64,000 nucleotides of DNA from Rhodanobacter sp. OK091. GTDB taxonomy: Bacteria > Pseudomonadota > Gammaproteobacteria > Xanthomonadales > Rhodanobacteraceae. The position numbers were made by a program, and so were the translations under genes. Of this stretch, positions 45,238-54,200 are shown piece after piece (positions within the stretch are counted from its first letter, which is position 1; the number at the start of each line of letters is the position of its first letter). A model generated the notes under the pieces. That model searched no databases. It was not told the DNA's origin and was given only the letters and a program-made list of their open reading frames with translations. The DNA lies in assembly GCF_900142825.1 (NCBI RefSeq), contig NZ_FRCH01000003.1, forward strand, positions 62,001 through 126,000, read 5' to 3'.

Positions 45238-46056
45238 ATGAACGGACAGGAAACTCGTTCGCCGGATCACTTTCCGCAACGCATCGTCTGCCTCACCGAG
45301 GAGCCGACCGAGGTGTTGTACGCGCTCGGCGAGGACCGCCGCATCGTCGGTATTTCCGGCTTCACCGTGCGGCCGCCGCGGGCACGCAAGGAGAAGCCGA
45401 AGGTCTCGGCGTTCATCAGCGCGAAGATCGGCGAGATCCTGAAACTCGAACCCGACCTGGCGATCGGTTTCTCCGACATCCAGGCCGACATCGCACGCGA
45501 GCTGATCAAGGCCGGCGTCGAGGTGTGGATCAGCAATCACCGCAGCGTCGACGGAATTCTTGCCTACATCCGCCGGCTGGGCGCGATGGTCGGTGCGCAC
45601 GAAAAAGCCGAGGTCTACGCCCGGCGTGCCGAACAGCACATCGCCGACATCCGCGCCGCGGTCGCGCGGTTGCCGCGGCGACCGAAGGTGTATTTCGAGG
45701 AATGGGACGAGCCGATCATCACCGGCATCCGCTGGGTGGCCGAGATCATCGGCATCGCCGGCGGCGACGACTGCTTTCCCGAGCTGGCGCGCGAGCCGCT
45801 GGCGAAACAGCGCATTCTGCCCAACGGCGACGAAGTGATGCGGCGCGCGCCGGACATCATTCTCGGCTCCTGGTGCGGCAAGCGCTTCCGGCCCGAACGC
45901 GTCGCTGCGCGGCCCGGTTGGGACACCATTCCGGCGGTGCGCAACGGCGACCTGTACGAAATCAAATCGCCGATCATTCTGCAGCCGGGACCGGCGGCGC
46001 TGTTCGATGGGCTGGACGAGATCCATCGCATCATCACGGAGTGGGCGCTGCGCTGA
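45238..46056 (+). CDS. BtuF/FhuD-type substrate-binding-like protein without signal peptide
   Basis: Encodes 272 residues. The periplasmic-binding-protein fold of the vitamin B12/siderophore class is clear: RIVCLTEEPTEVLYALGEDRRIVGI, KLEPDLAIGFSDIQADI, YFEEWDEPIITGIRWVAEII and the C-terminal AALFDGLDEIHRII. BtuF proteins are normally exported, yet no signal sequence is seen from either the ATG or in-frame upstream codons. It starts 4 bp after yjbQ. It may be a cytosolic cobinamide/cobalamin-binding protein; no transporter subunits are nearby. Confidence 0.82.
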   Translation: MNGQETRSPDHFPQRIVCLTEEPTEVLYALGEDRRIVGISGFTVRPPRARKEKPKVSAFISAKIGEILKLEPDLAIGFSDIQADIARELIKAGVEVWISNHRSVDGILAYIRRLGAMVGAHEKAEVYARRAEQHIADIRAAVARLPRRPKVYFEEWDEPIITGIRWVAEIIGIAGGDDCFPELAREPLAKQRILPNGDEVMRRAPDIILGSWCGKRFRPERVAARPGWDTIPAVRNGDLYEIKSPIILQPGPAALFDGLDEIHRIITEWALR

Positions 46057-46086
46057 GTTTTTTTGGTTTTGGGTTGTTGGTCTTTT

Positions 46087-46775
46087 GTGGGAGCGACTTC
46101 AGTCGCGATACTTTTTGGTGGTTTGAAGCGAAGAGCTTTCGTGCGCCTACGGCGCCCGAGTTACTTTCTCTTTGTGTGGCCAAAGAGAAAGCTAACCAAA
46201 GAGAAAGGCCACCCCGCTTGGCGCTTGCCGGGCTCCTGCCCGGCAAGTCCGTGAGCCGGGGCCGGGCTTTTCGACAGGACTCCTGTCCTGGCGAAAAGGC
46301 ATCGGCATCCTTGCCGATGCCCCTGCGGGCCTGTCGACCCCGTCTCACCGCCGCACAGGGGCCCCGGGTAGAGCAGCGGGCCATCCTGGCCCGCACTCGG
46401 TGAAAAGCCGAAGCAAAGCGTCGCTCTGCTGTTGCTCCGGCTCTTCTGAAAAGTGCGGGCCACGATGGCCCGCTGCTCTACCCGGGGCCCCTCTGAAGCG
46501 GCGGGTGGGTGGAGGAACAGCCCGCAGGGTGGCCGGCAGGGATGCCGGCCAGTTTGGCGTCAGCACAGGATGTGCTGTCGACAAACCCCGTAACCCACCC
46601 GCGGACCTTGCGGGCAGGGATGCCCGCAAGGCGCGTAAGCGGGGTGTCGTTTTCTCTTGGTTACTTCTCTTTTGGACAAGCAAAAGAGAAGTAACTCGCC
46701 CTCCGCAGGAGGGTGAACGCTCTGCACTTAATCAACAAAACGAGCAAGAGCCATTGCGACTGAAGTCGCTCCCAC
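46087..46775. repeat. ~689-bp hairpin-chain element, copy 2, with inverted REP-like ends
   Basis: Second copy of the element at 36718-37415, same orientation. Its ends are near-perfect inverted repeats: 46087-46109 (GTGGGAGCGACTTCAGTCGC...) against 46753-46775, one mismatch, each with an internal GCGACT/AGTCGC hairpin. Internal hairpins match copy 1 in place, but stems at 46275-46290, 46298-46321 and 46561-46577 differ by paired, structure-keeping substitutions. The centre 46368-46481 is inverted relative to copy 1. It lies between convergent genes (BtuF-like and yggT). No gene is credible inside. Confidence 0.87.
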
Positions 46776-46792
46776 ATCCCACAGGAGAAAAC

Positions 46793-47368
46793 TCAAGCAC
46801 CCAGCGCCAACCGGGTGCCCAGATCGAGCAGCGGTGCGGCGATCAGCAAACGCGCCAGCAGCAACACGATCATCACCGCCATCGGGGCGAAGTCGATGTT
46901 GCCGGCGATCAGCTTGCCATTCAACGGGCGCAGCAGCGGAGCGACAATGTTGCCGACCAGTCGCAGCAGGGGCTGCCGGCGATCGACCGCGAACATGCTC
47001 AGCAGCGACCAGCCGAAGATCAGCACCAGGTAGAACAACAGCACGAAGTCCAGCAATTCGGCCCATGCCAGCACGATCAGGCCGACCGGACGTGGCGCCA
47101 CGCCGATCAAGGCGAACAGCAGCAGCCGTTTCAGCAGCATCAGCAGCCACGCCAGCAGCAGCGCCGCCAGGTTGATCCGGCGCCAATTCGGCAGCACGCG
47201 CCGGATCGGCGCCAATACCGGGTTGGTATAGCGATAGACGAACTGGCTCAGCGGATTGTTGAAATCCGCGCGGCAGGCTTCGGCGGCAACCCGCAGCAAC
47301 AACAGCGTGACGGCGGCCTCGAACGCCAACTCGATCAACAGGGACAGCGCATTCAACACATAACTCAT
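46793..47368 (-). CDS. YggT family membrane protein
   Basis: Encodes 191 residues from the ATG at 47368, which overlaps the proC stop (ATGA). Two YggT repeats, each with a hydrophobic pair and the family motif (RYTNPVLAPIRRVLPN; VGNIVAPLLRPLNG), in an inner-membrane protein of about four to five helices. YggT proteins are encoded next to proC in many bacteria and have been linked to osmotic tolerance; the molecular role is unknown. Confidence 0.9.
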   Translation of the reverse strand: MSYVLNALSLLIELAFEAAVTLLLLRVAAEACRADFNNPLSQFVYRYTNPVLAPIRRVLPNWRRINLAALLLAWLLMLLKRLLLFALIGVAPRPVGLIVLAWAELLDFVLLFYLVLIFGWSLLSMFAVDRRQPLLRLVGNIVAPLLRPLNGKLIAGNIDFAPMAVMIVLLLARLLIAAPLLDLGTRLALGA

Positions 47369-48189
47369 GACAACTTGTCCAATTGTGCGGCCAGTTCCAC
47401 GCCGCGCCGGGTGGCGGCGGCGATGGCCCGGGCGGTGATGCGGGCCAGGCCGTCGGCGCTGAAGCTTTCCAGTGCGGCCTGGGTGGTGCCGTTCGGCGAG
47501 GTGACGCGCTGGCGCAGGATGGCGGGATCCTCGCCGCCCTCGACCAGCATGCGGCCAGCGCCTAGGCAAGTCTGTGCAGCCAGCGCGCGGGCCGTGTCGC
47601 GCGGCAGGCCTTGTGCCACCGCGGCGGCTTCCAGCGCCTCGACCAGGGCGAAGAAATACGCAGGGCCGGAGCCCGACAGCGCAGTGACGGTATCCATCAA
47701 CGCCTCATCGTCGATCCAGCGGGTGATTCCGGCGGCGTCGAGGATGTGCTGCGCCTGCGCCTTCTGCGGCGGACTGACCCGGCTGTTGGCGCACAAGCCG
47801 GTGGCGCCGGCACCTATCAGCGCCGGCGTGTTCGGCATGCAGCGGACGATAGGCAGGCCGGCGCCGAACCAGCGCTCCAGCTGATCCAGGCGCACGCCGG
47901 CAGCGATCGAGATCAGCAACGGCCGGTTGCGCTGCAAGGTATCGCGCAGTTCGGTGTGGATTGCGGGCATGATCTGCGGCTTGACCGCCAGCAGGATGAC
48001 TTCGGCCGCGGCCGCGGCAAGCCGGTTCTCGGCATAGCAGGCGACGCCGAATTCGCGACCCAGCGCATGCCGGGCTTCGGCCAGGGGCTCGGCGACGCTG
48101 ATGGTGGCCGGGGCCACGCCGGTTTTCAGCAGGCCGCCGATCAGGCTGCGTGCCATGTTGCCGCCGCCGATGAAGGCAAGTCGTGTCAT
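47365..48189 (-). CDS. proC: pyrroline-5-carboxylate reductase
   Basis: Encodes 274 residues. An NAD(P)H-dependent last step of proline synthesis. The N-terminal Rossmann motif is RLAFIGGGNMARSLIGGL; the substrate-binding C-terminal domain has TALSGSGPAYFFALVEAL and the signature region VTSPNGTTQAALE. Co-translated with yggT. The yggS gene that usually sits upstream is absent here. Confidence 0.96.
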   Translation of the reverse strand: MTRLAFIGGGNMARSLIGGLLKTGVAPATISVAEPLAEARHALGREFGVACYAENRLAAAAAEVILLAVKPQIMPAIHTELRDTLQRNRPLLISIAAGVRLDQLERWFGAGLPIVRCMPNTPALIGAGATGLCANSRVSPPQKAQAQHILDAAGITRWIDDEALMDTVTALSGSGPAYFFALVEALEAAAVAQGLPRDTARALAAQTCLGAGRMLVEGGEDPAILRQRVTSPNGTTQAALESFSADGLARITARAIAAATRRGVELAAQLDKLS

Positions 48190-48563
48190 GCAGGGTTCCT
48201 CGCGTGTCCAGACCGCGTACCTTACCGGAGCGGTGTCGTCACGCGGCAGTTTTGTGGGTATGCATGGACGCCGACACAGCGGGTTCGACGGTCCGTGCGG
48301 TGGCCGGACGATGATTTTTCGACCGGGTGCTCAAACCGGGTCGACAGTTTGCAAGTCGGGGTCTGGAAAGACTGGCCGCACAGCCGGTTGCGCGAGTAGT
48401 ATCGACGCGGCTACAGGGGGATCCAGGTAGTTCGTTCAGGTGGTTCCATGGCGCACCATGGGCTGTGGCAGGCCACGCCTGCGAATATCACCCGTCCCCT
48501 GACGTGGCACACGAATTCATGCGATCCAGACGATTGCCAGACATCGGTTGAGGGGAACGACAG
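48190..48563. promoter_or_regulatory. divergent intergenic region proC-pilT
   Basis: A 374-bp gap that must hold the divergent promoters of proC-yggT and pilT-pilU. I could not assign -35/-10 boxes with confidence and see no RNA gene or hairpin worth naming. No yggS gene or remnant is evident. Confidence 0.4.
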
Positions 48564-49601
48564 ATGGACATTGCCGAACTGCTTGCTTTTTCGGTGAAGA
48601 ACAAAGCCTCGGACTTGCACTTGTCCGCGGGGCTGCCGCCGATGATCCGCGTCGACGGCGACGTGCGCCGCATCAACATCCCCGCGCTCGAGCACAAGCA
48701 GGTGCATTCGCTGATCTACGACATCATGTCGGACAAGCAGCGGCGCGATTACGAAGAATTCTACGAAACCGACTTCTCGTTCGAGATTCCCGGGCTGGCG
48801 CGCTTCCGCGTCAATGCGTTCAACCAGAACCGCGGTGCCGGTGCGGTGTTCCGTACCATTCCGTCCGAGGTGCTGACGCTAGAGGATCTGGGCGCACCGC
48901 GCATCTTCAAGGAGCTGATCGAACAGCCACAGGGCCTGATTCTGGTGACCGGCCCGACCGGCTCGGGCAAGTCGACCACGCTGGCGGCGATGGTCGATCA
49001 CATCAACAAGAACGAATACGGGCACATGCTCACGATCGAGGATCCGATCGAATTCGTGCATACCTCGCAGAAATGCCTGGTCAACCAGCGCGAGATCCAT
49101 CGCGACACGCTGGGTTTCAACGAGGCACTGCGTTCGGCGCTGCGCGAGGATCCCGACTACATCCTGGTTGGCGAGTTGCGCGATCTGGAGACCATCCGCC
49201 TCGCGCTGACCGCGGCGGAAACCGGCCATCTGGTGTTCGCCACCGTGCATACCAGCTCGGCGGCCAAGACGATCGACCGCATCATCGACGTGTTCCCCGC
49301 CGGTGAAAAACCGATGGTGCGTTCGATGCTGTCCGAATCGCTGCGCGCCGTGGTTTCGCAGTCGCTGCTGAAGAAAGTCGGCGGCGGCCGCATCGCGGCG
49401 CATGAAATCATGGTCGGCATTCCGGCGATCCGCAACCTGATCCGCGAGGACAAGGTGGCGCAGATGTATTCGTCGATCCAGACCGGCACGCAGTTCGGCA
49501 TGCAGACGCTGGATCAGTGCCTGCAGGATCTGGTCAAACGCGGTCTGGTGACGCGTCAGCAGGCATCCAGCTATGCCAAGAACAAGGACAGCTTCAAGTA
49601 A
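48564..49601 (+). CDS. pilT: type IV pilus retraction ATPase PilT
   Basis: Encodes 345 residues, standard length. GspE/PilB-family secretion ATPase: Walker A GPTGSGKS at 130-137, Asp box/Walker B region YILVGELRDLETI, His box TGHLVFATVHTSSA, and the PilT-specific C-terminal retraction motif AIRNLIRE. It forms cytoplasmic hexamers that depolymerise the pilus for twitching motility. AGGGGAACGAC precedes the ATG. pilU follows 99 bp downstream. Confidence 0.97.
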   Translation: MDIAELLAFSVKNKASDLHLSAGLPPMIRVDGDVRRINIPALEHKQVHSLIYDIMSDKQRRDYEEFYETDFSFEIPGLARFRVNAFNQNRGAGAVFRTIPSEVLTLEDLGAPRIFKELIEQPQGLILVTGPTGSGKSTTLAAMVDHINKNEYGHMLTIEDPIEFVHTSQKCLVNQREIHRDTLGFNEALRSALREDPDYILVGELRDLETIRLALTAAETGHLVFATVHTSSAAKTIDRIIDVFPAGEKPMVRSMLSESLRAVVSQSLLKKVGGGRIAAHEIMVGIPAIRNLIREDKVAQMYSSIQTGTQFGMQTLDQCLQDLVKRGLVTRQQASSYAKNKDSFK

Positions 49602-49700
49602 GGCCGGGAGCAGGGAACCGGAGGCCGCCCGCAACGGCGATCTCCCGACTCGATTCCCGGCTCCGCATTTCCCGTTTTCCGTCTCCGAAGGAGAATCGCC

Positions 49701-50870
49701 ATGAGCGATTTCGATTTCACCTCATTCCTGAAACTGATGGTGCACAAGAAGGCCTCGGACCTGTTCATCACGGCCGGCGTGGCGCCTTCGATGAAGGTGC
49801 AGGGCCGGATCGTGCCGATCACGCAAAGCCCGCTCAGCGTGCAGCAGTCGCGCGACATGGTGCTCAACGTGATGACGCCCGGTCAGCGCGAGGAGTTCGA
49901 GAAGACCCACGAGTGCCAGTTCGCGATCTCGGCGCAAGGCGTCGGCCGCTTCCGTGTGTCGTGCTTCTACCAGCGCAACTGCGTGGGCATGGTGCTGCGC
50001 CGGATCGAATCGAAGATCCCGACACCGGAGGAGTTGAATCTGCCACCGGTGATCAAGCAGTTGGCGATGACCAAGCGCGGCATCATCGTTTTCGTCGGAG
50101 CCACCGGCTCGGGCAAATCGACCTCGCTGGCGGCGATGGTCGGCTACCGCAACCTGAACTCGACCGGCCACATCATCACGATCGAGGATCCGATCGAATA
50201 CGTGCACAAGCACGAGGGCTGCATCATCACCCAGCGCGAAGTCGGCATCGACACCGACAGCTGGGACAACGCGCTGAAGAACACTTTGCGCCAGGCGCCG
50301 GACGTGATCATGATCGGCGAGGTGCGTACGCGCGAAGGCATGGATCACGCGATCGCTTTCGCCGAAACCGGCCATCTGGTGTTGTGCACGCTGCATGCGA
50401 ACAACGCGAACCAGGCGATGGATCGCATCCTGCATTTCTTCCCGGAGGATCGTCGGCAGCAGCTGCTGATGGATCTGTCGCTGAACCTGAAAGGCATCGT
50501 GGCGCAGATGCTGATCCCCACACCCGACGGCAAGGCGCGCCGGGTCGCGGTGGAAGTGCTGCTTGGCACGCCGCTGGCGCAGGATTACATCCGCCAAGGC
50601 GAGATCCACAAGCTCAAGGAGCTGATGAAGGAATCCACCTTGCTTGGCATGAAGACGTTCGACCAAAGCCTGGTCGAGCTGTATCACGCCGGCGAGATCT
50701 CCTACGAGGACGCCCTGCGTTACGCCGACAGCTCCAACGAGGTGCGCCTGCGCATCAAGCTGGCGCAGGGCGGCGATGCGCACACCTTGTCGCAAGGCCT
50801 GGATGGCGTGGAACTGGAGGAAACGCGCGACTCGCAGAACTTCGGCGGCAGCAACCTGCTGAATCGCTGA
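49701..50870 (+). CDS. pilU: type IV pilus accessory retraction ATPase PilU
   Basis: Encodes 389 residues. PilT paralogue: Walker A GATGSGKS, Walker B region VIMIGEVRTREGMDHA, His box TGHLVLCTLHANNA. It lacks PilT's AIRNLIRE and has the longer C-terminal tail typical of PilU (ending GGSNLLNR). It assists PilT-driven retraction. GAAGGAGA is a strong ribosome-binding site. A long terminator hairpin ends the pilTU operon. Confidence 0.95.
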   Translation: MSDFDFTSFLKLMVHKKASDLFITAGVAPSMKVQGRIVPITQSPLSVQQSRDMVLNVMTPGQREEFEKTHECQFAISAQGVGRFRVSCFYQRNCVGMVLRRIESKIPTPEELNLPPVIKQLAMTKRGIIVFVGATGSGKSTSLAAMVGYRNLNSTGHIITIEDPIEYVHKHEGCIITQREVGIDTDSWDNALKNTLRQAPDVIMIGEVRTREGMDHAIAFAETGHLVLCTLHANNANQAMDRILHFFPEDRRQQLLMDLSLNLKGIVAQMLIPTPDGKARRVAVEVLLGTPLAQDYIRQGEIHKLKELMKESTLLGMKTFDQSLVELYHAGEISYEDALRYADSSNEVRLRIKLAQGGDAHTLSQGLDGVELEETRDSQNFGGSNLLNR

Positions 50871-50888
50871 GAATTTTCATCGCAAATA

Positions 50889-50930
50889 AAAACGAAGAAA
50901 GGCGCCCATAGGGCGCCTTTCTTCGTTTCT
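50889..50930. terminator. strong intrinsic terminator after pilU
   Basis: Perfect 18-bp stem (50890-50907 with 50911-50928; GAAAGGCGCCC/GGGCGCCTTTC core) and loop ATA. A- and T-rich stem ends make it potentially bidirectional. Confidence 0.88.
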
Positions 50931-51046
50931 AGGCACAGATGCATTCTGTGCTTGTGTTTCGTAACAACATGAAAATCCGGCAATTATCGCAGCGACGAAC
51001 GCCGTGCGGCTTATGAAATTAGTTGAAATATTTCGTAAAAAATTGG

Positions 51047-51075
51047 TTGACTGACGTATTTACCTGCGTTATATC
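51047..51075 (+). promoter_or_regulatory. sigma-70 type promoter upstream of TonB-dependent receptor leader
   Basis: TTGACT (51047-51052), exactly 17 bp, TATATC (51070-51075). It lies in AT-rich DNA after the pilU terminator and predicts transcription start near 51082. Confidence 0.65.
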
Positions 51076-51081
51076 TTGCGC

Positions 51082-51166
51082 CACTGTCGAGGGGAAAGTC
51101 GGCAGCAGGAGTGAAAGTCCACTTTCAGAATTCAATCGAGCCCAGTCGGCTTGAGTGGGCTTTTTT
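51082..51166 (+). ncRNA. candidate ~85-nt small RNA or attenuated leader with three hairpins
   Basis: From the predicted start to a terminator the transcript would fold into three hairpins. First, CTGTCGA/TCGGCAG (51084-51105, one G-U pair) with loop GGGGAAAG. Second, TGAAAG/CTTTCA (51112-51127) with loop TCCA. Third, the terminator AGCCCA/TGGGCT (51139-51161) followed by six T. It ends 76 bp before the receptor start, so it is either an independent sRNA or an attenuator leader. I recognise no known riboswitch class. Confidence 0.5.
51139..51166 (+). terminator. intrinsic terminator in the receptor leader
   Basis: Stem AGCCCA (51139-51144) with TGGGCT (51156-51161), 11-base loop, T-run 51161-51166. 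It lies between promoter 51047-51075 and the receptor gene, so readthrough must occur for that promoter to express the gene. Confidence 0.7.
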
Positions 51167-51242
51167 GTCTTCAATTTTTGGCGATTCATAACGAAGGCCG
51201 TCCGCGGACGCTCGTGTGAATGCTTCTATTTCGGGAGTTTAG

Positions 51243-54200
51243 ATGAGTACTTCGACGGTGTTTGGCCGGGGGAATTTGCGCCGATCGGCGCTCGCTGCTG
51301 CCTTGGGCCTGGCTTTCATAAGCACGGCAGTATTTGCGCAGTCCAATATTACCGGCGCCATTTTTGGTCAGGCGACCAATCAGCCTGGTGCGACGGTGGT
51401 TATCCAGAATCTTGATACGGGCATGACCCGTACGACCACAGTCGATGACGGCGGTCGCTACCGGCTTTCATCGCTGCCGAACGGTCGCTACAAAGTAACC
51501 CTGAGAAATCAGGGGGCCGACGTGGGCGTACGGGACAATGTGACCGTGAATATTGCTGGCGGCACCGAGGTATCTTTCGGTGCGGGCACGGCTGCTGCTG
51601 CCAAGGAACTGTCAGGTGTTACGGTAGTTGCCTCCGCATTGCCCGCGATCGACGTTTCGTCGGTCGATACGCGTACCGTGCTCACCTCGGAACAGCTGAG
51701 CAAGCTGCCGGTCGCGCGTGACATTGCCGCTGCCGCGTTGTTGGCGCCGGGCGTAGTTGGCAATGACAGCTATGGCGTGCCCAGCTTCGGTGGTGCTGCC
51801 TCGTCGGAGAATGCGTATTTCATCAACGGCTATGCGGTGGCCAACCCGCTCACCTCGATCGGTTTCAGCACGCTGCCGTTCGACGCGATCGATCAGGAAC
51901 AGATTCTGACCGGCGGCTACGGTGCCGAGTTCGGCCGCTCCACCGGCGGCGTCATCAACATCGTGACCAAGCGCGGTTCGAACGAGTGGAAGGGGGGCGT
52001 CTACACCATCTGGCGCCCGGAAGCATTGCGTGCCAATCCACGCAACAACTACTTTCCCAACACTGGCTACTACGGCAATTCCAACCCCAGTCCGCTGCCT
52101 AGCAACCACACCGACGGCACGTTGTATCAGTACCGCAACCAGAACCAGTTCTCCTATCTAACGACGGGCGTCTATTTCAGCGGTCCGTTGATCAAGGATC
52201 GCTTGTTCTTCTACGTCGACGCGGAAATGAATCGCCAGAGCGGCAACAGCGTTGCGTCGTTCTCCAACTCGTCAGCCGGTGTCAACAAGACTGGCTGGAA
52301 CGATTACACGTACAAGATCCCGCGCTGGGCCGGAAAGATCGACTGGAACATCACCGACAACCACATCGTCGAATTAACTGGTGTTTCGGACAAGACCGAG
52401 TACGACTCCAGTCGCTACTCCTTCACCTATCCGACCACCACGCACGGCACGACCAGAAACGGTGGCGTGTACACCAAGGATGGCGGTGACCTGTACATCG
52501 CTAAGTACACGGGCTATCTCACGGAGAGCCTGACGGTGTCTGCCCTGTACGGCCAGCAGAAGCTCGATCACGTGCAAACACCCGTAGGCTACGATCCCTC
52601 CTGCCCATACATCTCTTCGTCCACTACTAGTCAGGCCCCCGGGTTGACCTATGGCGCCTGCCAGCAAAGTGCGGTCAGCGCGTTGCTGTTGCCCGGCTCC
52701 AATGACAAAACCCACGGCTGGCGCTTTGATGTCGAGTATCACCTTGGCGATCACGATATCCGCCTCGGCTATGACGCGCAGAAAGCCGAGTCGCTGACAG
52801 GTTCGCAATATCCCGGCGGATACGCCTGGATCTACGGCTGGCAGTCGAACCCGACCATCGGTATCGACGCCAGTCATGGCGTCGCCTCACCAGCCTCGGC
52901 CGGCGGCTTGGGTACCAAGGGGTATTTCGTGTCCCGTGCCTACGTTACCAAGAGCGGCAACGTGAAAACCGAGCAGGCTGCACAGTTCATCGAGGACCGC
53001 TGGCAGCTCAACGACCGCTGGTTGCTCTCGGTCGGCCTGCGCAACGAGCAGTTCACCAACTTTAACGGCGCCGGGCAGCGTTACGCCGCACAGCGCCATC
53101 AGCTGGCACCGCGTCTCGGTGTTTCATGGGACGTCCTTGGCGATTCCTCGTTGAAGGTGTTTGCCAATGCCGGTCGTTACCATCTGGCAATGCCGAACAA
53201 CGTCGCGGTTCGCGGCGCAGCTGCTTCGTTGAACACCAGCGAGTATTTCACCTACACCGGCGTTGACCCCGCGACGGGCGCCCCTACCGGGCTCACCCCG
53301 GTCGCTGTGGATGCCAGCAAGGGCTACACGTGTCCGGGCGGCAATGCCATTTCGTCCAACCTCGAATGCGGCACGGCACCGGATCCGCGTACGGTGGCAG
53401 CGAAGGGCCTGAAGTCGCATTATCAGGACGAGTACATCGCTGGCATGCAGCAGCAGCTCACCCCGAGCTACAACTGGGGTGCCAAGCTGACCTACCGCAA
53501 ACTGCGCAGCGCCATCGACGATACCTGCACACCGATCCTCGGCGGACGCTGCTTCCTGTTCAATCCGGGTCAGGCGAACAGCTTCCAGATCGAGCAGCCT
53601 GACGGCAGCTTCACCACGGTGACCTACACCAAAGCCCAACTGGGCATGCCTGATCTGAAGCGCAAGTACTACGCACTCGATTTGTTCGTCGAACATCCGT
53701 TTGCCGACAAGTGGTACGGCCGCATCGACTACACCTATTCGCGCAACTACGGTAACACTGAAGGTCAGCTGGCCTCGGATCTGGATACCGGCAATGGTGG
53801 TCAGGCGGATGTGTCGACCACCCAGGACTGGGATCTGCCGCAGCTGATGGTTGGTTCGAATGGTCTGTTGCCGAACAACCGCAAGCACCAGTTGAAGGCG
53901 TTCGGCTACTTTCAGATGACCGACGAGTGGCGTTTCGGTGCGAACGTGTTGATCGCGTCGGGTCGTCCGAAGAACTGCACCAGCCACTATCCGACAGCGG
54001 ACAAAGGCCTCTATTCGGGTGCGGCCTACTGGTTCTGTGGCCTGTCTGGTTCGGGTACCGTCCCGGGGGCGGTGGATAGCAAGGGTATGCCGATCCCCTA
54101 TGCACCTGCCGGTCCCGGCTACGCGTTCTCACCGCGTGGTTCGCATGGTACGGCTCCGATGAGCTATCAGCTGAACCTCAACGTGGCCTACACGCCGAAC

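Noticed and set aside
36718-46775. CRISPR array interpretation of the hairpin chains
   Set aside because: Repeats are not identical direct repeats with regular spacers; they are nested inverted repeats, and no cas gene is present.
51082-51166. Known riboswitch (c-di-GMP, cobalamin, TPP) upstream of the TonB-dependent receptor
   Set aside because: The region is too short and lacks the conserved core sequences of those classes; only hairpins and a terminator are seen.
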